DNA of 64,000 nt from Crotophaga sulcirostris (Eukaryota > Chordata > Aves > Cuculiformes > Crotophagidae). A program made the position numbers and the translations under genes. Numbering within the stretch: position 1 is the first letter of the stretch; each line of letters starts with the position of its first letter. Shown here piece by piece: positions 51,060-62,500 of the stretch. The stretch covers positions 248,001-312,000 of the forward strand of contig VYZB01000281.1 of the NCBI GenBank assembly GCA_013397455.1. Direction: 5' to 3'. Below the pieces are notes generated by a model that was not told the origin of the DNA, ran no database searches, and was given only the letters and a program-made list of their open reading frames with translations.

Positions 51060-51240
51060 CACCCTTTTATAATTGCAAAGTATAAGAAGGTAAATGGGTA
51101 GGTTTTACCCTATAATTATCGCCAAATATTTCTGTCATTGCAACAATTATGTTTATTGTTGACGTACAATATGGTGTTATCCGCACAGAAAAAGAATCTC
51201 ATGACATCAGATATATTTACAACAGATAGTAAAGGCTGAC
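51060..51240. other. non-repeat segment with paired SOX-like motif, candidate regulatory element
   Basis: It contains a perfect 7-bp inverted repeat CAACAAT-N7-ATTGTTG at 51141-51161, immediately followed by TGACGTAC (a CRE-like half-site) at 51160-51167. Also present are TAATTATCGCC (51112-51122) and GGTAAA...TTTACC words. SOXE proteins are known to bind head-to-head ACAAT-type sites as dimers. No repeat wording is seen. Function is inference. Confidence 0.28.
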
Positions 51241-51310
51241 TTGGATCTTAACTAGCACTGCTTCAGAGCAGCAGTACCTCCATTTAAATGTGTGTGTGTC
51301 TTGTGTGTTG

Positions 51311-52091
51311 GGGTTCAGAGGCTGTCCCTGGGATGGGAAAGGATCAGGATGATGGCGTGGGGCCACGCTGTTTGGGAAGATATAGCTATAGACTAGGGAC
51401 GGAGTGGCTGGAGAGTAGTCAGGTGGAAAGGGACCTGGGAGTGCTGGTTGACAGGAAGCTCAACATGAGCCAGCAGTGTGCCCAGGTGGCCAAGAAGGCC
51501 AATGGCATCCTGGCCTGCATTAGGAATAGTGTGGCCANNNNNNNNNNNNNNNNNNNNNNNNNNNNNNNNNNNNNNNNNNNNNNNNNNNNNNNNNNNNNNN
51601 NNNNNNNNNNNNNNNNNNNNNNNNNNNNNNNNNNNNNNNNNNNNNNNNNNNNNNNNNNNNNNNNNNNNNNNNNNNNNNNNNNNNNNNNNNNNNNNNNNNN
51701 NNNNNNNNNNNNNNNNNNNNNNNNNNNNNNNNNNNNNNNNNNNNNNNNNNNNNNNNNNNNNNNNNNNNNNNNNNNNNNNNNNNNNNNNNNNNNNNNNNNN
51801 NNNNNNNNNNNNNNNNNNNNNNNNNNNNNNNNNNNNNNNNNNNNNNNNNNNNNNNNNNNNNNNNNNNNNNNNNNNNNNNNNNNNNNNNNNNNNNNNNNNN
51901 NNNNNNNNNNNNNNNNNNNNNNNNNNNGGTGGAGTCGCCGACCCTGGAGATGTTTAAGGGAAGACTGGATGAGGCACTCAGTGCCATGGTTTAGGTGATG
52001 AGATGGTGTTAGTGTTGGCTTATAGGTTGGACTTGATGATCTCAGAGGTCTCTTCCAACCTGGTTACACTGTGTGTGTGTGATACTGTGTG
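51311..52091 (+). mobile_element. CR1 LINE, young subfamily B, interrupted by an assembly gap
   Basis: This is the longest young CR1 in the window. Before the gap (about 51380-51537) it encodes a region C-terminal to the reverse-transcriptase core, with words [30 protein letters not shown] and [16 protein letters not shown]. After the gap (51928 on) it encodes [22 protein letters not shown], the stop, and a 3' UTR with the subfamily B marks 'gtgatgagatgg' and 'ttggcttatagg'. The tail is partly converted to (GT)n (52071-52081) before TACTGTGTG. The two halves lie in different reading frames at the stated gap length. The 5' start is approximate, and the copy is 5'-truncated. Confidence 0.92.
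51538..51927. other. assembly gap, 390 N
   Basis: 390 consecutive N inside a CR1. From the copy at 24184-24541 plus the family's usual length upstream, I estimate that the missing ORF2 segment is about 410-420 bp, so the stated size is near but probably not exact. Any open frame drawn across it is an artefact. Confidence 0.98.
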
Positions 52092-55000
52092 AAGATCACG
52101 TAGCCTGATGGTAGGGACACGAGCTGCTCAGTGCTAGTTGGCATCAGGCTGTACTTAATATACTAATAAAGACATATTCCTGAAGAGTTCTAGTGCAGTA
52201 GATGGGAGGCCTATCTAGTTGAGCTTTCTGCCCTTTGGAGTGCTCAGCAGAAAATAACAAGGGATGAATGCAAGAGTAAAGGTGGCCACTGCCTCAGCGA
52301 GGACCTCCCCATTCCTCACACTCAAGCCACGCATGGCCATGGGAAGAAGGGCTCAGGATTACCTTGCTTTCCCAGGTGGGAGAGCATCAGAAAACAAGCA
52401 AGCGGAAGTCTTCAGGTGAGGACGCACTGCTGGAAATCAGACAGTCTGTGATGGTCCATTTTTGGTGCTAAGCAGCCCCCACAGAGCCACTCACATGGGC
52501 AGCCAGTGGCAGAGCCAGCGTCATATCAGGGGACTTCAGTTGGGGTTACGTGGGCTGATCCCACTCCTTCATGGTAATTGCATGGTTCATCAGCTAGGGA
52601 TAGATAGATAGGGAAAATTCAGATGAAATGTGGTGACAGCAGAGTCAAGATGGCCAGTCCCAGTCTAAACACCTAACCCTTATCAGACATACTGACCCCA
52701 TAATTAAACAAATGATGATTCCGAAGTCTGACACCAGCCTTCAATTCAGTGCTATATTGTCGCATGGTTCAACAATAAATATAAACATGGAGCCACGTAC
52801 TGTCCTTGATCCTATCCTTTTCTCCCTGTGTTAACTCCAGTCTTCATTACAGTTAGCCTTGACAGTTTCCCAAACTTGGAACAATTACTTGCCAGCCTCT
52901 ACTTTTCCTTTGGGGATTTTGTAAGAGTAGGTAGCAGACTTACTTTTTTGCCCCTCTGTCCCAAATCTTCACCCTAACACAGTACAGAGGCCCAGATCTC
53001 AACCACAACGGCCAGGGACAGTTTTTGCTTACCAGCACTAGCTCTGTCTTAGTCCTTTGAGCCTTGGGGAACCTCACTGCAAAGGTGGATCGTTGTTCTT
53101 CCTCTCCCAAACCCTAACTCTTCCCCCCACCTCAACCAAAACACCACCACATCTCAGCAGGACCCTGAAGCCATCATAGACTCCAGTGAACCCACCTCTT
53201 CGACTCTGCTGATGCCATACCTTTACCTTCTCCTGCTGACACACTCCAGGAAAAAGTATTCTATCCTCAGCCACCTTAGCCCAGCAACTCATCTAATCTT
53301 CAACCTGCAGCTACCAACCAGAGACCTAAGCCCAGCACAAAGCCTGAGCCAGAGACTCTGCCTCTGACTCTGCTCAGTGACCTCGGCTGTGTTGCTTTCC
53401 CAGGCTGGGAGACTGATGGGTGTTGCAGTCTACACAGAGAAATCTCCTGTGCTCAGCATCACAGGGAAGTTGAGCACCATGTCTGTGTGCGTGTGCAAGC
53501 TCTGTGAGCACCAAGAAAGGAGATTTGATCACCATGATCACCTTTATTGACTTATTTCAGTACTTAAGACACATTAGTAATGTGCTTAACTAGAAGTCAA
53601 AGAACTTCTCACTCCCTTCTCCCCAGTATCAACAAATAGCTCATGGCATTGAAATTAAACAAAAGCTTTGCATTTGCTTTCTCTGTTATTGCAGTAAATC
53701 ATGCTGTCATGTTGCCATAGAAACGACAGCTATCACAAACATCACTACCTCATGGCATCAGACCAGCTCTAACAGCCAGGTCTTCTGTTTTCATTCTGGG
53801 GCCCGTCCTCCTTTCCCTCACTCAGCCCCGTATTTCCAGCTCTTCTACAACACATTGAAATTTTTTGATGAAAAAGTAGAAATTAAAGATTTATTTTTGT
53901 GATTGGAAATTTTTATCAAAGAGGATTAATTGTAAAAATCACACTTTTGTTAGCTCTGAAATGCCCAGGCACAGTTAAACAACTTACTATGGAGAGTCCA
54001 AACTTTGGTGACAGAAATTTTTAATCTTAGTCCCATTTGAAAAAGACAGTGATGAACAAAAAATTAATCACAGATTGATTTGAAGTAATCTGTAAACAGT
54101 TTTGGCAGAGAAGATAGATTTTTTTTCCCTCAAATATTTATGATCACTACAGATGGGTAGTGGGTGAGATTTTTAAGAGCCATGTTATGCTAATTTATAC
54201 TCACTGAGGATTTTGTTCTATAGCAGAAATGGAAAACATTAGAACCTTCCCTTCCAGTCCTCCAGCTTTCACTTGGACAACTATTCCGTTAATTTCATTG
54301 AACTCCTGACATACCATCAGTAATGCCCAAATAAAGGGCATGGGAGAAGTTGTTTAACTAAAATGAGTTGTCTGCATTGGTCTGGTGTAATGATGAATAT
54401 CTGATAGGATGAGTTTGAAACTTTACCAGTTTTTGCTTACAAGAAAGCTTTGCAGCCACATCAGCATGTGTTTCATACAGTGAATAGAAAAGATCATTTT
54501 AACTTTTTTCAGGGGCCAGTAACCTGAGTTTTCAAAGACACTGGGTGTTTTATTATTAAAATGCCTGTCTTTTATTTCATTTATTCTGCTTTTGCTAGCC
54601 ACATGGTTAAAGTTAAGAAAACAAACAGCAGATACTTTCCAGTGAGGAGTGTTTACTTTACGTCTGGCTTATCTGTGCGAAGAATAATCTATGAACTCTC
54701 TCTGGCCTTTTGGATAAGCAAACATAAACCTCATTTCCCTTTATTGTCCACTCCACATAATAACTAGCCTTTGCAAAGGTCTTCAGAGAGGTTATTCGGT
54801 CCAGGATGGCTCCTGGGGATTTCCTTTAATGACTAAAGGGATCACCATATGCATTATTGAGTAGTTATATTGAAGTTGTGATGGTCTAAGGATGAAGTAG
54901 GCAAGTTTGTAGGGGGAAGGTATTAGCTTGTATCAGACCAGTCAGTAAAAGAGAAGCCTTCAAGCATGAGTTCTGTCTCACATCTCTGAAGGTAAACTGA

Positions 55001-57540
55001 TACGCTCTACAAGCTCATGCATGCAACCACAGTCTCATCTCTTTCTTGTGAGCAGTTGTACAAACCCTCTGTGAATTAATCTAGCTTGGGAAACTGGGGA
55101 GATTAATCCAGCAAAAAACGGTGGATTTTCTAGGGTGGGTCAACAAGTGGATTTAGTCCCTTGCAGAATCACATTAAGCACTACAGATGCCAGGAGCAGG
55201 GGTGAAGAAGAAAAGGAAAGCCAGGCTGCCCTTTTTGGCAAATGTAAGATATATTATTGGTGCAATTACCTTATCTCATGGTGTCTAGGCTCTGGTTTGG
55301 AGATTTCAAAGGACTTTAACTCTGCTCACATGAAATTATCCAAAATCCATGAGTCTGCCTAAACGTCATAAGGTCAAGCTTTCAATACCAATCAAGAGAC
55401 AGATGATGTTGTTAACAAGGATTTTCCTTGTCCTTTGCATCACTTCCCAGAGCCCTTGCTCTTTGTTACAGAAAACCACTGAGACTGCAACTTTTCTCAA
55501 GGCACTCACATAGCTGGTGCCACAACTAGGCTAAACACAATTCCTTGTTACTGATCATGCCCTTATCTCTATAAAATCATAGAAGACAAAATAACCTGAG
55601 AAAGGTATGCTTTAAGTACCTTTGCCCTATCACAATGAAGTTACTGAAACTGTTCACTTTGATTTCAGTGAGATTTGGATCTAGTCCCTCACAGCTTGAC
55701 AATACAAAGTATGATGAGGAATCTTGTCCTACTGTAGGGAATAGAGGATTTAAAAGTTAATGTAAAGCTACCAAGTTTGAGCTGTAGGCTAACACATGGC
55801 AAAGGGTTTTATCTATGTAGATGTCATATAAATCTTTATTGCAGTAATTAGATAATTTCTTTTAAGGAGATATGCAATTCTGATGCAAGAATAAAAGCGC
55901 AAAGAATCTGCCACACTTCTTCATGTTCAGTTTGTGACCAAAACTGCAAAAAATGCAATACAATTTTTGCTTAAATTTGTGCAGACTAGTGATGTATGTT
56001 TTGGTTGGACCAGTTAATAATAATGTTTTTAAAAAGAAATAACTTTGAAGTAACAGTTAAACGATGAACTGAAAAACTTAAGAGTCCATGAGTAGTTCTA
56101 AAGGCTCTTGGCTTTTTCATTCCATAAAACCCCATCATATTTTACGGTCTCCAACATGAACGCAGAATGTGCATGAGCTGACTGGACTGAAGTTGCTGAC
56201 TGGATTATGAACATGAAATGCCTCACCCTTATCTCATTTTTTTTGCTATTTTCCCCTACTGCCAGCTTCATGGTAGTTCCTTTGAAATCTACTCTTTTCC
56301 AATGACTCACTTGGAGATTATGGGGTTTCATGCCTAAGCGTTCTGTTGTGAAAGAGAGAAAAATAAAGATGCTTCACTGCTCTCTCATTCAAGTAGGTTT
56401 ACACATTTACTATCAGCAGTTGAGAGTATTTTTCAGTAAAGGTATGACTCCAAAGTTTTACCTTCATCTTTCTCCTTCAGAAATCTTCCAGAGCAACCTC
56501 TTCCCTAGAAAATGTTCACTCAGGTTTTCCATGTGAACATTGTACTGCAAAGATTGTGCAAGGCACGCAAGGCTGTTGTCTTCCAAGAAAACAGAAGCTA
56601 CTGAGGAGTTCAGGAATAAGTGGTAGCAGCTTGAGTTTCTCTCATAGGCTGTGAATGGATAAAACACGCAGCCGGTTACAGAGCTCAACGCTGTGTGATG
56701 GTTCTTGCATCACTCTAACCACACCTGACAAACCCATCAATCACGTAGGCTGCGTGCTCCCACGCTGCAAGCCATTGGACACTTCTAACAAACTTCAGTC
56801 CTAGCAGAAGATCAAAAGATGCTGTTATCATGGCCATAGGGAGCCAGCAGGAGAAATGAATGGCACGAACAAAATGTTATGACCCTCCCAAAGCAGGAGT
56901 CTGTTACATAAAAATTAGACCAGCCCTACAAAGTGAACTGTGCCCCATACCATAGAGGAAGACAACTCTTCTCTGCCTAGTCATTGCCAATCTGAGGTGA
57001 GAGAAAATTCCAGATCCCAATTCATGATATTGGGCAATTAGTTAAATAAACAAAACCAGGCATCTGAGATACAGCAAGATACCTGCACTGAAACACTGCA
57101 CCAGACCATCACCAATCTCCAGGAGAGGAAAACTCTGCTCCCCTACTCTTCCTGCAGTCAAATTTTGTAATAGGAGAGTGAAAATATTCTCCTTGATCCT
57201 ATAAATGATAAAGCAGAGGGTGTATATGAATTGCTGAGACTTGAGAACACAGGGCTGATGAAATCAAAGCCTGGGCAAAGAACAGACATGCTTGTGAAGA
57301 CAACACTTTAAGGATATTCTTCACTAGGTGCTAATGGGCATTTAGCATCAATAAAGTTTTTCTAAAGGTTTGTGAAATTGGGCCATGAAAGTCAGGCTTC
57401 TGTCATCTTCAGTGGGTTTTTTTTATCGCTCCTGCCCTATTATAAGCACAAATGTTTTTTCTCTCAAGATACTTTTTCTTTGGAAGAAAGTTCGTGTGTT
57501 TCTCATGATAATGGTTCCACCTTGGGGAACCATGGCAGAG
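52092..57540. other. unassigned non-coding DNA
   Basis: No gene is supported. It has short (GATA)3 at about 52600, an RFX X-box-like motif at 53711-53725, and short unrecognised frames (54561-54767, 55135-55362, 56098-56331). The composition is AT-leaning, and much of it is free of repeat wording. Confidence 0.45.
53711..53725 (+). promoter_or_regulatory. RFX X-box-like motif
   Basis: GTTGCCATAGAAACG has a perfect 5' half-site (GTTGCC) and an imperfect second half (AGAAAC versus RGYAAC). It lies in a non-repeat stretch. No promoter or gene is visible nearby, so it could be chance. Confidence 0.2.
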
Positions 57541-57830
57541 TCATAGAATCATAAAATGGTTTGGGTTGAAAGGGACCTTTAAAGGTCATCTAGTCCATCC
57601 CCCCTGCAATGAGCAGGGACATTTTCAATTAGGTCATATTGCTGGAAGCACAGCCCCACCTGACCTTGATTGTTTCCAAGGACAGGGCACCTACCACCTC
57701 TCTGGGTGACCTGTCCAGTGTTTCACCACCTCATCATAAAAGGTTTCTTTCTTACATCTAGTCTAAATCTACCCTCCTTTAGTTTAAAACTATAATATTC
57801 TCTGGGTCTTCTACTATTTCCCTCCACATT
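57541..57830 (-). mobile_element. older CR1 LINE 3' fragment, antisense
   Basis: It starts 'tcatagaatcataaaatgg' with 'tttgggttgaaagggacc', then 'ggtcatctagtccatccc', 'gcaatgagcagggacat', 'accacctctctgggtgacc' and 'atctagtctaaatctaccct'. This is the wording of an older avian CR1 subfamily. It is about 290 bp, diverged, and 5'-truncated somewhere near 57830. Confidence 0.92.
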
Positions 57831-59497
57831 AGCATGTGATTTGAAACAGCCCTTCAGGAAGAGGTCAGAGTCATATTGATCTTCTCACTAGGAATTCTCT
57901 GGAGGTCTTGCTCTACATGAGGGCAAAACTTCACCACAAATGGCAACAACAGGGACAGAGCCTTACAGATGCCCAGTGTTAAAAGAGATTAATCAGGGTT
58001 GCAAATTGGTTAGCTTACCTTGGCCTCAGTTTATCATACTCAATTTTTCAGACTTCTCAAATTTCTTCTGATCCAACCTGGGAGACTGAACCATGTCATG
58101 TCCTGGGGGAGGACTGTGTTAGGCCATTGTTCTGGGTAGAGATCATAGCGTTAGGGTGTTCTGTGTAAAATAAACCATAGAAGTATGCACTTTTCCAGCT
58201 GCAGTGAACAACCATGCCAATCTCTGACAGAGGTCTCCCCAGCACTCCTAAGTCTGAACAACACGGAGTGTGAATGTCACCTCAAAGAACCTCACAGAAA
58301 TAGCACTCTTGTCTTAGAAAATTAAAAAACTCTCATTCTCCTAGATTTACTGCTAAATCCTGTACCTTTGCTGAATTTTACCATTTAACCTTCCTTATCC
58401 GCATCGTTTTCACCCTGAGACTGTAAGCTGTTTAGTTACCTCTGTTGTAAGACCTTTTGCACCCAATTTCCTCACATTTGCTACAAAAAATATAACTTAA
58501 GGAATTTTAGGGGAAAGTGATGCTTTGTAGGTAATAGAATAGAGAAATCCAGTGGTTTCCTTTTTGCCCACAGATTCCCTTTAGGGTCTGCAGGCACTCA
58601 CAATACACAGAGACTGATTGCATTGCCTTTCATAAATTGCTCACAGAGTACTGCCACCACTCCTATCACACCACTACATATTGCTCTAGGTGACAACCAC
58701 CACGGGAAATTCTCCCTGGAAAAGTATCTGCTGGGATTTTGAGACTGTGTTATGATGACATAGCCTATTCTTTTTTTCTCCTGCATTAAAGGCTTCTGGT
58801 TGCTTGCCTTAGTTTGTGTGCCCAAGGGATTCTCATTTCAATCTGTTTTTCTGGGGAAAATTAATATTCTCAGTGACACTACAGTACTTTCCTTCTATTG
58901 ACTTCTTGCCCGTGCGCTGGGGAGAACATAATCTTACAAAGACCATTTTGCATACGTGGTTCATTTAGAGCATTGGTCATTGGAGTGAAGGTCAATGATG
59001 GACAAAAAGAACCACATTCCTCCACAAAGCAATGAAACATGTAGCCTGAGCTGCACTGGTTCAGGAATGGTCCTGGGAATAGCTACATGGCCACAATTAA
59101 TTCTTGCTTCTCCCCTGTCCATGACAATAGCAAGTAGCAGCCAGTCAGGGACCGAATGCAATTAGAGACTCATTCATTATCACAACTTTGCTCAGTGGGC
59201 TAATTTATAGGAGCAAAGGAGGAAGCATCACCAAGGTGATGTGGAAGAGAACTCATCAGGAGAAGGGCCCAAGGTGGGATGCAGCTTCTTATTCACAGGG
59301 TACTCCCATCACCTTAGCCCCATAGGTAACTCATGCGAAGAGGAAAAGGGAAATCTTATCACAGCATCATAGTATCATTTTCTTTCCCTCTATGAGTACA
59401 TAAGATTCGTTTCACTCTTTCCCTGCAGCCTCACAGTCTCCTTTCTGATTGAAATACTGGCATTCTAACAATCTTTGCTTGAACAAAATCTACACGG
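57831..59497. other. unassigned non-coding DNA
   Basis: No gene or clear repeat. The first ~80 bases may be a further decayed part of the CR1 but do not follow its wording well. Confidence 0.45.
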
Positions 59498-59548
59498 TTT
59501 AATTAATTAATTTAATTAATCAATCAATTAATTAATTAATTAATTAAG
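59498..59548. repeat. (TTAA/AATT)n tetranucleotide microsatellite
   Basis: About 51 bp of AATT/TTAA repeats, with two TCAA interruptions near 59520-59526. It is largely self-complementary (the unit is a palindrome), so it can form cruciforms, and it is pure A/T outside the interruptions. Confidence 0.95.
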
Positions 59549-62500
59549 TTTGGATTGCAAACTTCTAAATAACATTGGTCGGATTCTCCTCATTTACACT
59601 GGTTTGGCACTGGCTGTACTGGAGTGATGTCCATCAAAAAAGAAAAGTCATCTCACTATATCATTGTTTCATACTTGATTCTTTTTTCCTTCCAGTTCAT
59701 TCCTTTGCAACAGTAAAGAAATCTTTCATATGATTACTAGGTAGCACAACGAAGCTGCATAGCTATTCATCACTTAAATAACTCAGTCCCTGCTATGGAA
59801 TTCCATGCATAAAAAGAGAAAGAATAGTGAAAACCTATTTGGAAAAGCGAATATTCCATGGAGGTATATTCATTAATGGCTGTCTCATAGTCATTTCAAA
59901 TTCTTGGCATATTATCATTATACTTTTTTCCTAGCAAGACACAGAAAAGGCTTGGCAAAACATTCATCAAAGCACATAAGCATATGTCTTAAATAGATGC
60001 TTTAAGTTAGTCATATGGCCAAGTAGTTTGCTAAACTGGGACCTGAGTGTTATACAGCGTCTGCTTCCAGAGATCTGGCCTACTAAAAAGTGCAGACAGA
60101 CAGACAGACAAGGGGTTATAGGGTTGACAAAAGAAAAAGCCAGCTTGAAATTATATGATGACTACATCTGCTCCAGGTAACACACAGTTTTAGGGACATA
60201 ACGAAGTGGGAATTTAAATTTAAAAAAAAAAAACTAAACTGAAAATTATTTTATCAGTCAGGACTTACCTACAACCTTGTCCTTATCAGCCCATAAGCAT
60301 AGAAGGACATGCATGAAAAATAAGCTGAGGCCATGTGGATAGAAAGAATGTAGAGAAAGGCCAAGGTGATTTTTGGGAGCTGAGGACAAATGACATGTCA
60401 TAGCTGATGCCACTGGCAAACCATACGGGACGGTTGCAGTGAGAAGATGAGAGGCATGGATGAAGCAGAAGAAAAACACTGGAAGAAGGAGATGCTTGGA
60501 GATGCTTTAAGTGACATAATGAAATAGTAAAAGCCTAAGAATAATAAACCATACACAACATTTCTAATTAGATCTGCTGTAAGTATGGCTCAATATACAT
60601 ACGCTGTCATACTAGCAGTGAATGAGACATCCATCTCCCACCCATCCCATAGCTCAGCCCATCACCTCAACATAATCATCTGTACTTCAGTTGTGAACAT
60701 CCATAGACAGTGATTTTGCTGGATTTCTATACACGTGTTTTTTTTCAATTGAGTTCTTCTATCCATTGTTCAAAACTAACTCTCCAGCCTGTCAGCCTCG
60801 CCTGAAATGCTACTATCACAACAGTTTTTGAAGAATTTTTCAAACAAAAGTAAGGCACAGAAACATAAAACCACTTTAAGGACTGTAGTTCCATGAAACT
60901 CAAAGTGTCATGATGACAAAGAGATAATAAATTGATTAGAAGACTCTTCTGCACTTTCTAATAGGGAATTTTAAGCAAGAAAGAAAATAACTGTAAATTA
61001 TCTTTTAATTTCCAAGTACCTTTTCATGGAAAGAAACACATTGTCTTGCATACAAAAACCAGGGTATGCACGTTTGTAGTGAAAGTCAACTATTTATTAA
61101 CATGCAAACAAAATGCTCAGTAAATATCAGCATCTAATGCTATTGTACAGCATCAAAGTTCCTGCTATTATAGCTCCTCTGACAAAGAACTGTTATGAGA
61201 ACAAATGAATTTAAGACAAATTATCACCTCTAAAAAACATAATGGCAAGAGTTAGGACTGCTTTTGTTCAAATGTGTTTTCAGTTTCGGGATGCATGAGT
61301 TATTAATCATCACTGTACAGGGAAATGACTTCTTCCACTCCAAGAAATAAAGCTAAAGTTAAAACAAGCTGGGCCCAGATTCTTATCCTAAACCCATGAA
61401 CTTAACAGGAGGGGTTTCTGCTCTGCCTTGAGCATAGTCTTTCTGGATTTTAAGATGTATAAATGAGATCAGCATATTATAACCTTTCAGATACCTACAA
61501 GGAAAATACTCAAATAGCAAAACATACTCTCCAGGCAGTTCCAGTAAGTGCATTATGCTTGTAATTTAATAAGTAATTGCAAAATCTATTATCTTGGAGA
61601 TGAAAAGATTTTGGAAGATTTAAGATCAGATTTCAAGTTCAAGAAAAGCAGGAAACAAAAAAGAACAATAAACTAAATACTGGAAAACACATGCATGACT
61701 CGAAGTCCAGCAATAGAAACTGCTGTAAGCTTTCGTACACATTAACATGATTAAAAACAATTACCAGATATGCGGGAAAAGTTGAGTTCTGTGCTGACTG
61801 TGAATTAGGAACTTTCAGAGGATGACTGAAAAGCAAAAGGAAAGGACAAAGAAGCATGAACCTTGCTTTGCCAAAACTGAACAGCAAATGACTGAGAGGC
61901 CAAAGCAGTTAATGTTTACCAGGCAAGACAGCAACATCTGGACAAGGTTTAGGAGGCCACCTTCTTCAAAGGCCAACCATCATAATTGTTAGCTGTACAA
62001 AGCATCCGAGGCACTGAAATGTCTAAGGTAACTTACTGAGCAGGGGCGACAATCACCATGAGAACCTGAAGAGCAAACTACTATGTGAGATGTGAAAGAG
62101 CTTCTAAATATTGTTCAGGGACTTGGTTGTGTGAGAGACCAACGGTTACACAGTGAGAAAAAAAGCTCTCAGTGGGCAAAATTCACCTCCGTAGAAAAGG
62201 CTGGTTTTGAAGACTGAAGTGGGACATAAATAATGTGAAAGCATTATGATGGCTCCTCTCAGTGGACTGAATTTAGGCTACTGTGCTCACCCTAGTGACT
62301 AGAAGGAGAAAGAGAATATTGGGGCAAGAAAAACAAGGCTGAGGTAAACTAGGTTTGTTATGTATGATTTTTCAAATAAGTTTGTCAGTCAGAGTTTTCA
62401 TGCACTTTTTGGTAGGTTTTGGGTTATTTTCTGTCTTTTGCCTCAGTCTCTGAAATGAAAATAATCTTCAGCTTTCCAAACTGTACATAAGAGCTTCAGG

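Noticed and set aside
51288..51998. 236-codon open frame across the N gap
   Set aside because: It counts Ns as codons, and after the gap it is in the wrong frame relative to CR1 ORF2. Only the CR1 halves are real sequence.
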